Positions 16,905 to 24,358 of a DNA stretch of 64,000 nucleotides are shown one piece after another. The notes under the pieces are model-generated. The model saw only the letters and a list, made by a program, of their open reading frames with translations. It had not been told where the DNA came from and did no database searches. The stretch comes from Shimia_B sp038525525 (lineage in GTDB: Bacteria > Pseudomonadota > Alphaproteobacteria > Rhodobacterales > Rhodobacteraceae). The first letter of the stretch is position 1; the number at the start of each line of letters is the position of its first letter. Made by a program: the position numbers and the translations under genes. The stretch is taken from contig JBCBHO010000001.1 in assembly GCA_038525525.1 (NCBI GenBank), forward strand, positions 868,001-932,000, written 5' to 3'.

Positions 16905-17360
16905 ATGCGCAAGTTCCTCGTGGTGCTCGATGACAGCCGCGAATGCCTCAACGCCATGCGTTTCGCGGCCATGCGTGCGGCCAATACCGGCGGTGGAGTC
17001 GCCGTCCTCGCCATCATTCCTCCAGACGAGTTCAACCATTGGATCGGCGTGGGCGAGGTGATGCGCGCGGAGGCGCGCGAGAGAATAGAAGCCCATTTCG
17101 AGGTCTTCGCGAAATGGATGCGGGACAGGCAGGGCATTGATCCCGAGCTCATCATTCGCGAGGGCGAGGCTGTGCCGGAAATCATGGCCCAAGTCAGGGA
17201 GGATGGAGAGATCGGCGTCCTCGTTCTCGGCGCGGGCACTGATTCCGGCGGGCCGGGCCCCCTGGTCACTCAGCTGTCCAAGAACTCCGGCTCGCTCGAA
17301 ATCCCTGTCACGATTGTCCCCGGAGACATGTCGAAAGAGCGGCTCGAGGCCGTCACCTGA
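16905..17360 (+). CDS. Universal stress protein (UspA family)
   Basis: Starting at the ATG at 16905, just after a strong ribosome-binding site AAGGGAGAG, the protein has 151 residues. The N-terminus MRKFLVVLDDSRECLNAMRFAAMRAA is the Usp first strand and helix, and the C-terminal VLVLGAGTDSGGPGPLV with GSLEIPVTIVPG matches the Usp nucleotide-binding loop region, though the G-x2-G-x9-G(S/T) motif is only partly canonical. UspA proteins help survival under starvation or stress. It follows the trpS terminator, so it has its own promoter. Its function here is not specific. Confidence 0.88.
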   Translation: MRKFLVVLDDSRECLNAMRFAAMRAANTGGGVAVLAIIPPDEFNHWIGVGEVMRAEARERIEAHFEVFAKWMRDRQGIDPELIIREGEAVPEIMAQVREDGEIGVLVLGAGTDSGGPGPLVTQLSKNSGSLEIPVTIVPGDMSKERLEAVT

Positions 17361-17370
17361 GCGCCAACGG

Positions 17371-17386
17371 TTAACCGATCCTTACC
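17371..17386 (+). promoter_or_regulatory. CtrA-like site upstream of luxI
   Basis: TTAACCGATCCTTACC (17371-17386) reads TTAA-N7-TTAC, one base from the CtrA consensus TTAA-N7-TTAA, and its first 13 bases differ at one position from the first comM site. It lies about 80 bases before the luxI ATG. A further TAACCATTAAC follows at 17415-17425. Binding is inferred, not shown. Confidence 0.4.
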
Positions 17387-17466
17387 GCCACGCGCGTCAG
17401 GGGCGAAAGGTTGCTAACCATTAACACTTACCCCTTTCCGGCGAACCAGCACGGAAAGGATGCCCC

Positions 17467-18099
17467 ATGATCCGCTTCATCTACGGTGACCAACTCGACA
17501 CGTTCCCGAAGCTCAAGCGCAGCATGCACGAGGACCGGGCCTGGCAATTCAAGACGCGGCTCGGATGGGATGTGTCCGTCGACGAGAACGGGCGGGAGAC
17601 GGACGCCTATGACGCGCTCAACCCGCTCTACGTCATCTGGGAGAACCAGGACGGCAGCCATGGCGGTTCGATGAGGCTCCTGCCCACGACCGGGCCAACC
17701 ATGGTCAATGATCACTTCCTGCACCTCACGGAGGGCGTTCGCGTTGCGTCGCCTCGGATCTGGGAGTGCACGCGGTTTTGCCTTTCGCAAAACGCCTCGC
17801 CCCGGACCGCGGCGGCCTTGATGCTCGCGGGCGGCGAGATCCTCGAGGGCTTCGGGCTCCTGTCCTATGTGGGCGTATTCGATGCGCGCATGGTCCGCAT
17901 CTATTCCCGCATCGGCTCCTCACCGGAAATTCTCGGCTCGGAAGGCAAGGGACGCGAGATGATCGCTGTGGGGCTGTGGCACTTCGACAAGGCCGCACAG
18001 GCCCGTGTCGCGCGGCAGGCCGGCGCGAGCCCGACCATGGCGCGCCACTGGTTCAACCGCGCCTTCGGCCATGCCATCGCCCGAGACGTCGCGGCCTAG
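17467..18099 (+). CDS. luxI: Acyl-homoserine-lactone synthase (LuxI family)
   Basis: The 210-residue protein keeps every invariant LuxI residue at the expected positions: Arg24, Phe28, Trp34, Asp46, Asp49, Arg70, Glu100 and Arg103 (in WECTRF). MRLLPTTGPTMVNDHF (69-84) is the core motif. The enzyme makes an N-acyl-homoserine lactone from S-adenosylmethionine and acyl-ACP; acyl chain length cannot be read from sequence. A ribosome-binding site AAAGGA (17455-17460) precedes the ATG. No luxR is adjacent; the only one in the window begins near 30183. CtrA-like TTAAC elements lie upstream. Confidence 0.96.
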   Translation: MIRFIYGDQLDTFPKLKRSMHEDRAWQFKTRLGWDVSVDENGRETDAYDALNPLYVIWENQDGSHGGSMRLLPTTGPTMVNDHFLHLTEGVRVASPRIWECTRFCLSQNASPRTAAALMLAGGEILEGFGLLSYVGVFDARMVRIYSRIGSSPEILGSEGKGREMIAVGLWHFDKAAQARVARQAGASPTMARHWFNRAFGHAIARDVAA

Positions 18100-18142
18100 G
18101 GGAAAGCCTCTTCCGCTCTGGTGACGCTTCCCCGAGCCGCCT

Positions 18143-19675
18143 ATGGTCGCGGCCATGACCGCGCTCATGCTCTCCTCAGACCAGGCCGAGGCCCACGACA
18201 CGATTGCCCAGAGCCTGAGACAGGCCGGGGTCGATCTCGATGAAGGGACACTCCTGCCCCCCCGGGACGGGCAGGAGAGCGTGCTCGCCGTCATCGGGAA
18301 AGCTGGATCGGGCAAGACGCTTCTTCTGGCCGAACTCTACAAGGCACTCCATGCCGCCGGCGTCGAGGTCGTGAGCGGGGACTACGAGGGGCGCAAGCGC
18401 AAGGACCGCCGGACGCTCGCAATCCTCGCACCTACCAACAAGGCGGCCTCCGTCCTGCGGATGCGGGGCGTGCCTGCCACGACGATCCATCGCATCCTCT
18501 ACACGCCTGTCTACGACCCCGAATACGAGCGCATCGCGGACTGGCTCGCCGGCAATGGCGAGAAACCCGAAATAGAAGGGCTGACCGAGGAAGCGCTCGC
18601 CCGCGCGGCGCGCTTCTACGAGGGCAACAAGTCCATGCCCGGCGCGCTCGCGGCCGCGGGCCTGCGGGGATCGGACTTCATCACCGGCTGGAAACGGCGC
18701 GAAGATCCACTCGATATCGGCTTCATTGATGAAGCCTCGATGCTCGACACGCGGCAATTCGAAGACCTGAAAGAAATCTTTCCCACGCTTCTTCTCTTTG
18801 GGGACCCCGCACAGCTTGCACCAGTGAACCAGTCGGGCTCCATGGTCTTCGACGGGCTCCCGGAACCGCGCAAGCTCAGCCTCGGGCGCGTCCATCGGCA
18901 AGCGGAAGACAATCCGATCCTCGATCTCGCGCACGCGCTCGCCGATCCGGCGCTCGAGTTCCACGATTTCGAGCAGATGGTGGGCGAGGCTGCCCAAAGA
19001 GATGACCGCGTGGTCCTCGCCCAGCGGGTGGAAGCGGACATGATGGCCCGCTCGCCCGTGCTCGTGTGGCGCAATCAAACTCGCATTCGCCTGATTCAGG
19101 CCTTTCGCGGCGCCTACGGCGCCCCGGAAGACGACCTCATCGAGGGTGAGCCGCTCATTTGCGACGGCATCGAGCTCCCCATGAAGCATCGCAAGAAGAG
19201 GTTGGACCTCGAAGCGCGGGGGCTGATCAAGGGCGCGCAGGTCATCTACATGGGCCCGGGGCGAAGACCAGGCTTCTCCCGTCTTCACGTCGTCGGAGCG
19301 CAGGACCCTCAGGTCAATGCCGCCAGCATCGTGAAGATCGAGAAGCCGGACGAGGAGGAGCCTTTCATCCCCTTCGCGGCCCGGATGGGGGCCACCTTTC
19401 TCCATGGTGCCGCGGTCACGATCCACAAGGCGCAGGGCAGCCAGTGGGACGACGTGCAAGTCTTTGCACCCGACATCTTCGTGGCTGCGAGGATGGGGCG
19501 CATGGAGGCGGGAACGCAGCTTTGGAAGCGGCTGGCCTACGTTGCCATAACACGCGCGTCCGAGCGCCTGCACTGGGTGGTGCGCAACAGGCTGGCCAAA
19601 CCCACCGGACCGCTGGCGGTAGATGATCTCACTCCAGCCTCGGTCCCGCTTGAGCTCACGGAAGGCGAGGCATGA
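18143..19675 (+). CDS. RecD-like ATP-dependent DNA helicase (superfamily 1)
   Basis: The 510-residue protein (start 18143, or the ATG at 18155) has superfamily 1 helicase motifs: Walker A VIGKAGSGKTLLL near residue 52, ILAPTNKAASVLRMRG (motif Ia), IGFIDEASMLD (motif II), LLFGDPAQLAPVNQSG (motif III), and the UvrD-C part AVTIHKAQGSQWDDVQVFAPD with LAYVAITRASERLHW (motifs V and VI). It resembles the AAA_30/UvrD_C_2 group, as in RecD2 and Dda-like helicases. It probably acts in recombination or repair as a stand-alone 5'-3' helicase. Its stop overlaps the start of the downstream SDR gene (ATGA). Confidence 0.88.
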   Translation: MVAAMTALMLSSDQAEAHDTIAQSLRQAGVDLDEGTLLPPRDGQESVLAVIGKAGSGKTLLLAELYKALHAAGVEVVSGDYEGRKRKDRRTLAILAPTNKAASVLRMRGVPATTIHRILYTPVYDPEYERIADWLAGNGEKPEIEGLTEEALARAARFYEGNKSMPGALAAAGLRGSDFITGWKRREDPLDIGFIDEASMLDTRQFEDLKEIFPTLLLFGDPAQLAPVNQSGSMVFDGLPEPRKLSLGRVHRQAEDNPILDLAHALADPALEFHDFEQMVGEAAQRDDRVVLAQRVEADMMARSPVLVWRNQTRIRLIQAFRGAYGAPEDDLIEGEPLICDGIELPMKHRKKRLDLEARGLIKGAQVIYMGPGRRPGFSRLHVVGAQDPQVNAASIVKIEKPDEEEPFIPFAARMGATFLHGAAVTIHKAQGSQWDDVQVFAPDIFVAARMGRMEAGTQLWKRLAYVAITRASERLHWVVRNRLAKPTGPLAVDDLTPASVPLELTEGEA

Positions 19676-20397
19676 AGACAATCCTCATCACGGGCGCCAG
19701 TCAGGGCATCGGAGCTGCAACGGCAGAGGTCTTTCTCGACGCGGGTTGGCATGTGGGGCTCATGGCCCGGCGCCGCGAGCCGCTCGAGGCCATGGCCGAG
19801 GGTCGCGCGGCCACGGTCCTGCCCGCCGATGTGACGAACGAGGTGCAGGTTGACACCGCAGTCTCCACGCTCGTCGCCCGCACCGGCCGCCTGGACGCGC
19901 TCTTCAACAATGCGGGCATGTTCGGTCCGCAGACCACCATCGATGAGGTGAGCTTTGACGCCTGGCGGGAGGTGGTGGATGTTAACCTGCACGGCATGTT
20001 CCTCGCGGCCCGTGCGGCCTTTCGCCAGATGCGTACACAATCCCCCCAGGGCGGGCGCATCATCAACAACGGTTCGATTTCCGCGCATACGCCCCGTGAA
20101 GGCTCGGTGGCCTACACGACGACGAAGCATGCCATCACCGGCCTGACGAAGACGCTTTCACTCGATGGACGCGACTTCGACATCGCGTGCGGGCAGATCG
20201 ACATCGGCAACGCGCGGACGCCCATGGTCGAGGAGCTGGATGCCCGCCGCGAAGCCAAGGGACTTTCGAAAGTCCCTTCCATGCACGTGATGGAAGCCGC
20301 GCGCGCCGTGCTGCACATGGCGGAGCTGCCGCCGGAAGCAAACGTCCAGTTCATGACCGTGATGGCCACCAAGATGCCGTTCATCGGCCGCGGGTGA
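19672..20397 (+). CDS. SDR family oxidoreductase
   Basis: This classical short-chain dehydrogenase has 241 residues. It has the cofactor motif TGASQGIGAATAEVF at residues 6-20, the structural NNAGMFGPQ near residue 80, NGSISAH with the catalytic Ser, and YTTTKHAITGL with the catalytic Tyr and Lys. Such enzymes reduce or oxidise alcohols, ketones or sugars with NAD(P)H; the substrate is not predictable. It is translationally coupled to the helicase gene. A perfect 22-base palindrome lies inside it at 20257-20278, encoding AKGLSKV. Confidence 0.9.
   Translation: MKTILITGASQGIGAATAEVFLDAGWHVGLMARRREPLEAMAEGRAATVLPADVTNEVQVDTAVSTLVARTGRLDALFNNAGMFGPQTTIDEVSFDAWREVVDVNLHGMFLAARAAFRQMRTQSPQGGRIINNGSISAHTPREGSVAYTTTKHAITGLTKTLSLDGRDFDIACGQIDIGNARTPMVEELDARREAKGLSKVPSMHVMEAARAVLHMAELPPEANVQFMTVMATKMPFIGRG
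20257..20278. repeat. Perfect 22-base palindrome inside the SDR gene
   Basis: AAGGGACTTTC (20257-20267) is followed directly by its exact complement GAAAGTCCCTT (20268-20278). It is in frame and does not interrupt the protein. Its design (purine-rich outer arm, TTT-CG-AAA centre) resembles the hairpin at 13207-13231. Confidence 0.8.
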
Positions 20398-20398
20398 A

Positions 20399-20418
20399 AA
20401 GCCGCTTTGAGGCGGCTT
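20399..20418. terminator. Bidirectional terminator between SDR and TIGR02186 genes
   Basis: AAGCCGC (20399-20405), a six-base loop, and GCGGCTT (20412-20418) form a 7-base-pair stem in the 49-base gap between two convergent genes. On the minus strand it is followed by TTTTC, so it works best for the TIGR02186 transcript; on the plus strand only TT follows. Confidence 0.6.
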
Positions 20419-20446
20419 CAACCGCCATCCATCTTTTGAGGGTTCC

Positions 20447-21205
20447 TCAGCTTCGGACGAGGCGGAACGCGGCGGAGGCGAGCCATCCTGCGGCGATGGC
20501 GATGACGAGGGACATGATCCCATAAACCAACGGCCGGTCATGCGCCAAGTTGTAGAGAAAGCGCTCAAGACCCACTTTCTCGACCGCAATCGTCGTCTCG
20601 AACGTGCTGACCACCTCGCGATTGCGGGTGAGGAAAATGCGCACGGCATAGTCCCCCTCCACAAGGTTCGCTGGAAGGCCCACGGAGGCGCGCAGGAGAG
20701 TTTCCTCGAGGACCGTCACCCCGCTCTCATCTCGATTGTAAGTGCCTTCGGATTGCCTGATGCGGATCAGCGCCTCCCGAAAATCTGTCGGGTTGTCTAC
20801 CTGTCCGGCTGCACCGACGAGCCGGATCGCACGGGCCTTTGAGATACCATGGCGCAGATCCTCCGTATGGCTCAGCACGTCAAAAAGCGGTGCGGAAGAT
20901 GCGATCGCGTAGAAAGAAGGCGCGGCGTCCACCTCGACCTCTGCCATGTTCACCCAGATCCCGGCTACGCGGTCCTTGCGCCTGACCGTCACTGGCTCCG
21001 ACGGCCCGGATACGGTGACGACAGCCTCGAGGGGGAAGGTCACGTCGACCAGCCCGCCACGGCGCACCGCGCCGAAGATCAGGATCTCGGAGCCGGTGAA
21101 CGTGGTCGTGATCGCAACTTGCTTCTGGCTCAGATCGGCAACGATATCCTCCTGGGCCAACACCGGACCTGCCCAGAGGAGAAGGAGGCAGAGGGCTCGG
21201 ATCAA
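20447..21205 (-). CDS. TIGR02186 family protein (secreted/membrane-anchored, unknown function)
   Basis: The 252-residue protein has an N-terminal signal sequence (MIRALCLLLLWAGPVLAQE, cleavage likely after ALA) and a single C-terminal membrane helix (GIMSLVIAIAAGWLASAAF). The intervening domain starts DIVADLSQKQVAITTTFTGSEILIFGAVRR, the signature of the alphaproteobacterial family TIGR02186. Orientation should leave most of it in the periplasm. Its start overlaps the end of the TauE/SafE gene by four bases, and the two occur together in many relatives, which suggests it assists that exporter. The molecular function is unknown. Confidence 0.88.
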   Translation of the reverse strand: MIRALCLLLLWAGPVLAQEDIVADLSQKQVAITTTFTGSEILIFGAVRRGGLVDVTFPLEAVVTVSGPSEPVTVRRKDRVAGIWVNMAEVEVDAAPSFYAIASSAPLFDVLSHTEDLRHGISKARAIRLVGAAGQVDNPTDFREALIRIRQSEGTYNRDESGVTVLEETLLRASVGLPANLVEGDYAVRIFLTRNREVVSTFETTIAVEKVGLERFLYNLAHDRPLVYGIMSLVIAIAAGWLASAAFRLVRS

Positions 21206-22116
21206 TGCCCGTCCTCCCCGATGGAGTAGAGTTCATCGGGCATCAGAAGCAGGTCCATTGCCAAGCGTCCACAAACGAGGAGGACCATCCCGGCAAGGAG
21301 GATGCGCAGCTGTTCAGCTTTGAGCCGCGCTCCAATCATCGTACCGAATTGCGCTCCGATGACGCCTCCCACGAGGAGCAGCACGGCAAGCACCACGTCC
21401 ACCGTGAAATTGGTGGTTGCATGCAGGAGCGTCGTGAAACCGGTGACGAAAATGATCTGAAAGAGCGAGGTGCCCACAACGACCTTCGTGGGCATGCCAA
21501 GCAGGTAAATCATGGCCGGGACCATGATGAAGCCGCCTCCGACCCCCATGATCGCCGCGAGAATACCGACAACAAGCCCGACGAGCAGCGGTGGGATCAC
21601 GGAGATATAAAGACCGGACACCCGAAAGCGCATCTTGAAAGGGAGCGCGTGAATGAGCCCGTGCTTCTTTCGCACCGGACGCGCCGCTGGCTGGCGCGCG
21701 CGGCGGATGGCATTGAGGCTCTCGACGAACATGAGCGACCCGACGACACCGAGGAACACGACGTAGCTGAGCCGCACGAGGAGATCGACCTGCCCCAAGG
21801 CACGCAGCGTGTTGAAGATGACCACGCCCACGGCCGCCCCGACAAGGCCGCCAACGAGCAGGACCGTCCCCATCTTGAGATCCACAGATCTGCGCCTCAG
21901 ATGCGCGAGGACGCCTGAAAAGGACGACGCCACGATCTGATTGGCCTCGGTGGCGACGGCAACAGCCGGGGGGATGCCGATGAAGAAGAGCAGCGGGGTC
22001 ATGAGGAACCCGCCGCCCACGCCAAACATTCCCGAGAGCACGCCCACCGCGCCGCCCAACCCCAAGAGGAGAAAGGCGTTCACCGACACCTCGGCGATGG
22101 GGAGGTAAATCTGCAT
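21202..22116 (-). CDS. Sulfite exporter TauE/SafE family membrane protein
   Basis: The 304-residue protein has about eight membrane helices in two repeats. Each repeat carries the family motif: GMFGVGGGFLMTPLLFFIGIPPAVAVAT (residues ~29-56) and AIMGVGGGFIMVPAMIYLLGMPTKVVVGTS (~190-220). TauE/SafE proteins export sulfite, sulfoacetate or related organosulfur anions; members are specific but the substrate cannot be read here. It is the first gene of a two-gene unit with the TIGR02186 gene. Confidence 0.92.
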   Translation of the reverse strand: MQIYLPIAEVSVNAFLLLGLGGAVGVLSGMFGVGGGFLMTPLLFFIGIPPAVAVATEANQIVASSFSGVLAHLRRRSVDLKMGTVLLVGGLVGAAVGVVIFNTLRALGQVDLLVRLSYVVFLGVVGSLMFVESLNAIRRARQPAARPVRKKHGLIHALPFKMRFRVSGLYISVIPPLLVGLVVGILAAIMGVGGGFIMVPAMIYLLGMPTKVVVGTSLFQIIFVTGFTTLLHATTNFTVDVVLAVLLLVGGVIGAQFGTMIGARLKAEQLRILLAGMVLLVCGRLAMDLLLMPDELYSIGEDGH

Positions 22117-22197
22117 AGGTGATGTCTCGAGCGACTTTTCCCATGCATGACACGGGTCTAGGGCGCGCGTCCACTCTCTGCTGCGATGCGGCGGGGC

Positions 22198-23163
22198 TCA
22201 GCGCTCCTTCACGTAGGGCTGCCCGCCTGCCCGCGGTGGGATGGCCTTGCCCACGAAGCCCGCGAGGATCACCACCGTCAGGATGTAGGGCAGCGCGTCC
22301 ATGAACTCGACGGGGACCACAAAGAGGCCGAGATCGAGATTCTGGAAGCGCAGTGCGATCGCCTGAAGGAAGCCGAAGAGCAGGCAGGCATAGAGCGCGT
22401 ACCATGGCCGCCACTTGGCGAAGATAAGCGCGGCAAGTGCGATGTAGCCGCGCCCCGCTGTCATCTCTTTCACAAAGCCAGCCTGAAGGGATGTCGCGAG
22501 ATAGGCGCCCGCGATGCCGCAAAGGACACCGCAGATCGCGACGGCCGCGAACCGCAAACCCACCACGGAGACGCCAGCAGTATCCACGGCTGCCGGGTTC
22601 TCTCCCACTGCGCGCAGTCGCAGGCCGAAGCGGGTTCGGAACAGGACGTACCAAGAGATCGGCACCATCGCCAACGCGAGGTAGACGATCGCGGTGTGAC
22701 CGGAGACGAGCTCGGAATAGACGGGCCCCACGACCGGCACGGGGATGATGGCCTCAGCGAATGGCCATTCCCAAGGAGAAAAACGCCCTGCCCCAGAAAG
22801 CGACGGCGTCCTGCCGCCTTGGGCAAACCAGGCTTGCGCGATCAGGACGGTGAGCCCGGAGGCCAAGAAGTTGATCGCGACCCCCGAGATCAACTGGTTG
22901 CCGCGGAAGGTGATCGAGGCGAGCCCGTGGATCGCGCTGAGTGCCATGGAAGCTGCGACGCCGGCCAGTAGGCCCAGCCATACTGATCCCGTGACGAAGG
23001 CCACCGCCGCGCTGAGAAACGCGGCGGCCAACATCTTGCCCTCGAGGCCAATGTCGAAAATACCGGCGCGCTCGGAATAAAGCCCCGCGAGGCAAGCAAG
23101 CAAAAGGGGCGTTGCAAGACGGATCGTGGAATCGAGTATCTGGAGAAGCGTCGCGAAATCCAT
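22198..23163 (-). CDS. BMP-type ABC transporter permease (second permease)
   Basis: From the ATG at 23161-23163 (a longer in-frame start to 23262 adds arginine-rich sequence unlike the family) the protein has 321 residues and around ten hydrophobic segments. The motif GLYSERAGIFDIGLEGKML (residues ~22-40) and GRGYIALAALIFAKWRP (~240) are typical of the BPD_transp_2 permeases of nucleoside/BMP-family importers. It pairs with the upstream permease, separated by four bases, to form the membrane channel. Confidence 0.92.
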   Translation of the reverse strand: MDFATLLQILDSTIRLATPLLLACLAGLYSERAGIFDIGLEGKMLAAAFLSAAVAFVTGSVWLGLLAGVAASMALSAIHGLASITFRGNQLISGVAINFLASGLTVLIAQAWFAQGGRTPSLSGAGRFSPWEWPFAEAIIPVPVVGPVYSELVSGHTAIVYLALAMVPISWYVLFRTRFGLRLRAVGENPAAVDTAGVSVVGLRFAAVAICGVLCGIAGAYLATSLQAGFVKEMTAGRGYIALAALIFAKWRPWYALYACLLFGFLQAIALRFQNLDLGLFVVPVEFMDALPYILTVVILAGFVGKAIPPRAGGQPYVKER

Positions 23164-23167
23164 GGGC

Positions 23168-24286
23168 TTACTCCGCCGGCGTGGTGGCTTTGGGCGGTGC
23201 GGTCTGGCGGCGCCGGTTGAAGAGGGCCTCGACGGGCATCCGCACCATGTTGTCGAGCGCACCGGTGAAGAGGATCACGAGCGCTTGGATCACGATGATG
23301 AGCTCAGTGGGGATCGACGTCCAGAAGGCCAGCTCTGCGCCGCCCTGGACTAGGAAGCCGAAGAGGAGACCTGCGAGGAGGATGCCAAGCGGATGTGACC
23401 GCCCCATGAGCGCGACGGCGATCCCGATGAATCCGGCATTCTGAACAGAATTGTTCACCAGGCGCTCCGCCTCTCCCATCACGGTGTTGACGGCCATGAG
23501 CCCGGCCAAACCGCCCGAAATGAGCATCGTGATCATGATGATCTTGGTCGGGGAAATACCGGCGTAGCGCCCGGCTGGCTCTGATTTTCCGTAGGCACGG
23601 ATTTCGAAGCCGAGAGGCGTGCGCCACAAGAGAAGCCAGACACCATAGGCGGCAAGAAGCGCGAGAAAGAGCGACACATTGGCGGGCGCGCGTTCGAATG
23701 CCTCGACGCCCACGAGGGCCGCGATGTCTTCGAGGGTCGGAAGGTGGGCACCTTCGGGGAAGCGCGCCGAGGAGCTCTCCATTTGGCCCACGGGCTTCAG
23801 GCCGTTGTTCAGCAAATAGATGATGAGCGCGAAGGCGATGTAATTGAACATGATCGTCGTGATGACGATGTGACTGCCACGCTTTGCCTGCAGGTACGCG
23901 GGGATCAGGGCCCAACCTGCGCCGAAGAGCGCGCCACCCGCGATGGCTGCCGGGAGCGCGAGTGTCCAATGGGGCCAAGGCAAGGCAAGGCACACGAGCG
24001 CAACACCGAGGCCACCGAGCGTGGCCTGGCCTTCCCCGCCGATGTTGAACAGCGAGGCATGGAACGCGACGGCCACGGCGAGGCCCGTGAAGATGAAGTT
24101 GGTCGCGTAATAGAGTGTGTAGGACCACCCATTGGATGAGCCGAGCGCCCCGTCGATCATGTAACCCAAGGCTTCAAGGGGGTTTTCCCCGATCCCGAGG
24201 ATCACCAGCGCCGAAAGGACGGCTGCAAGCAAAAGCGAGATGAGGGGCACGAGCAAAACATCTGCCCAGCGCGGCATCCTATCCAT
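23168..24286 (-). CDS. BMP-type ABC transporter permease (first permease)
   Basis: The 372-residue protein has many membrane helices, beginning DVLLVPLISLLLAAVLSALVIL. It contains FHASLFNIGGEGQATLGGLG (about residues 76-95) and AGRYAGISPTKIIMITMLISGGLAGLMAV, both hallmarks of BPD_transp_2 permeases in nucleoside-type importers. It lies between the ATPase gene (72 bases upstream) and the second permease (four bases downstream). The 73-base gap to the ATPase gene holds a short 5-base-pair GC hairpin (24320-24334). Confidence 0.92.
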   Translation of the reverse strand: MDRMPRWADVLLVPLISLLLAAVLSALVILGIGENPLEALGYMIDGALGSSNGWSYTLYYATNFIFTGLAVAVAFHASLFNIGGEGQATLGGLGVALVCLALPWPHWTLALPAAIAGGALFGAGWALIPAYLQAKRGSHIVITTIMFNYIAFALIIYLLNNGLKPVGQMESSSARFPEGAHLPTLEDIAALVGVEAFERAPANVSLFLALLAAYGVWLLLWRTPLGFEIRAYGKSEPAGRYAGISPTKIIMITMLISGGLAGLMAVNTVMGEAERLVNNSVQNAGFIGIAVALMGRSHPLGILLAGLLFGFLVQGGAELAFWTSIPTELIIVIQALVILFTGALDNMVRMPVEALFNRRRQTAPPKATTPAE

Positions 24287-24358
24287 GGAAGTTACCTCTC
24301 TGCGGGCAAGGGTATCTGCGCGCCTCAGGGGCGCTTTGCATTGAAGCGTCCACGGCCG

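Noticed and set aside
17775..17797. Hairpin GTTTTGC / GCAAAAC inside luxI
   Set aside because: The stem is only seven bases with a mismatch outside, and lies within a well-conserved LuxI region, so coding constraint explains it.
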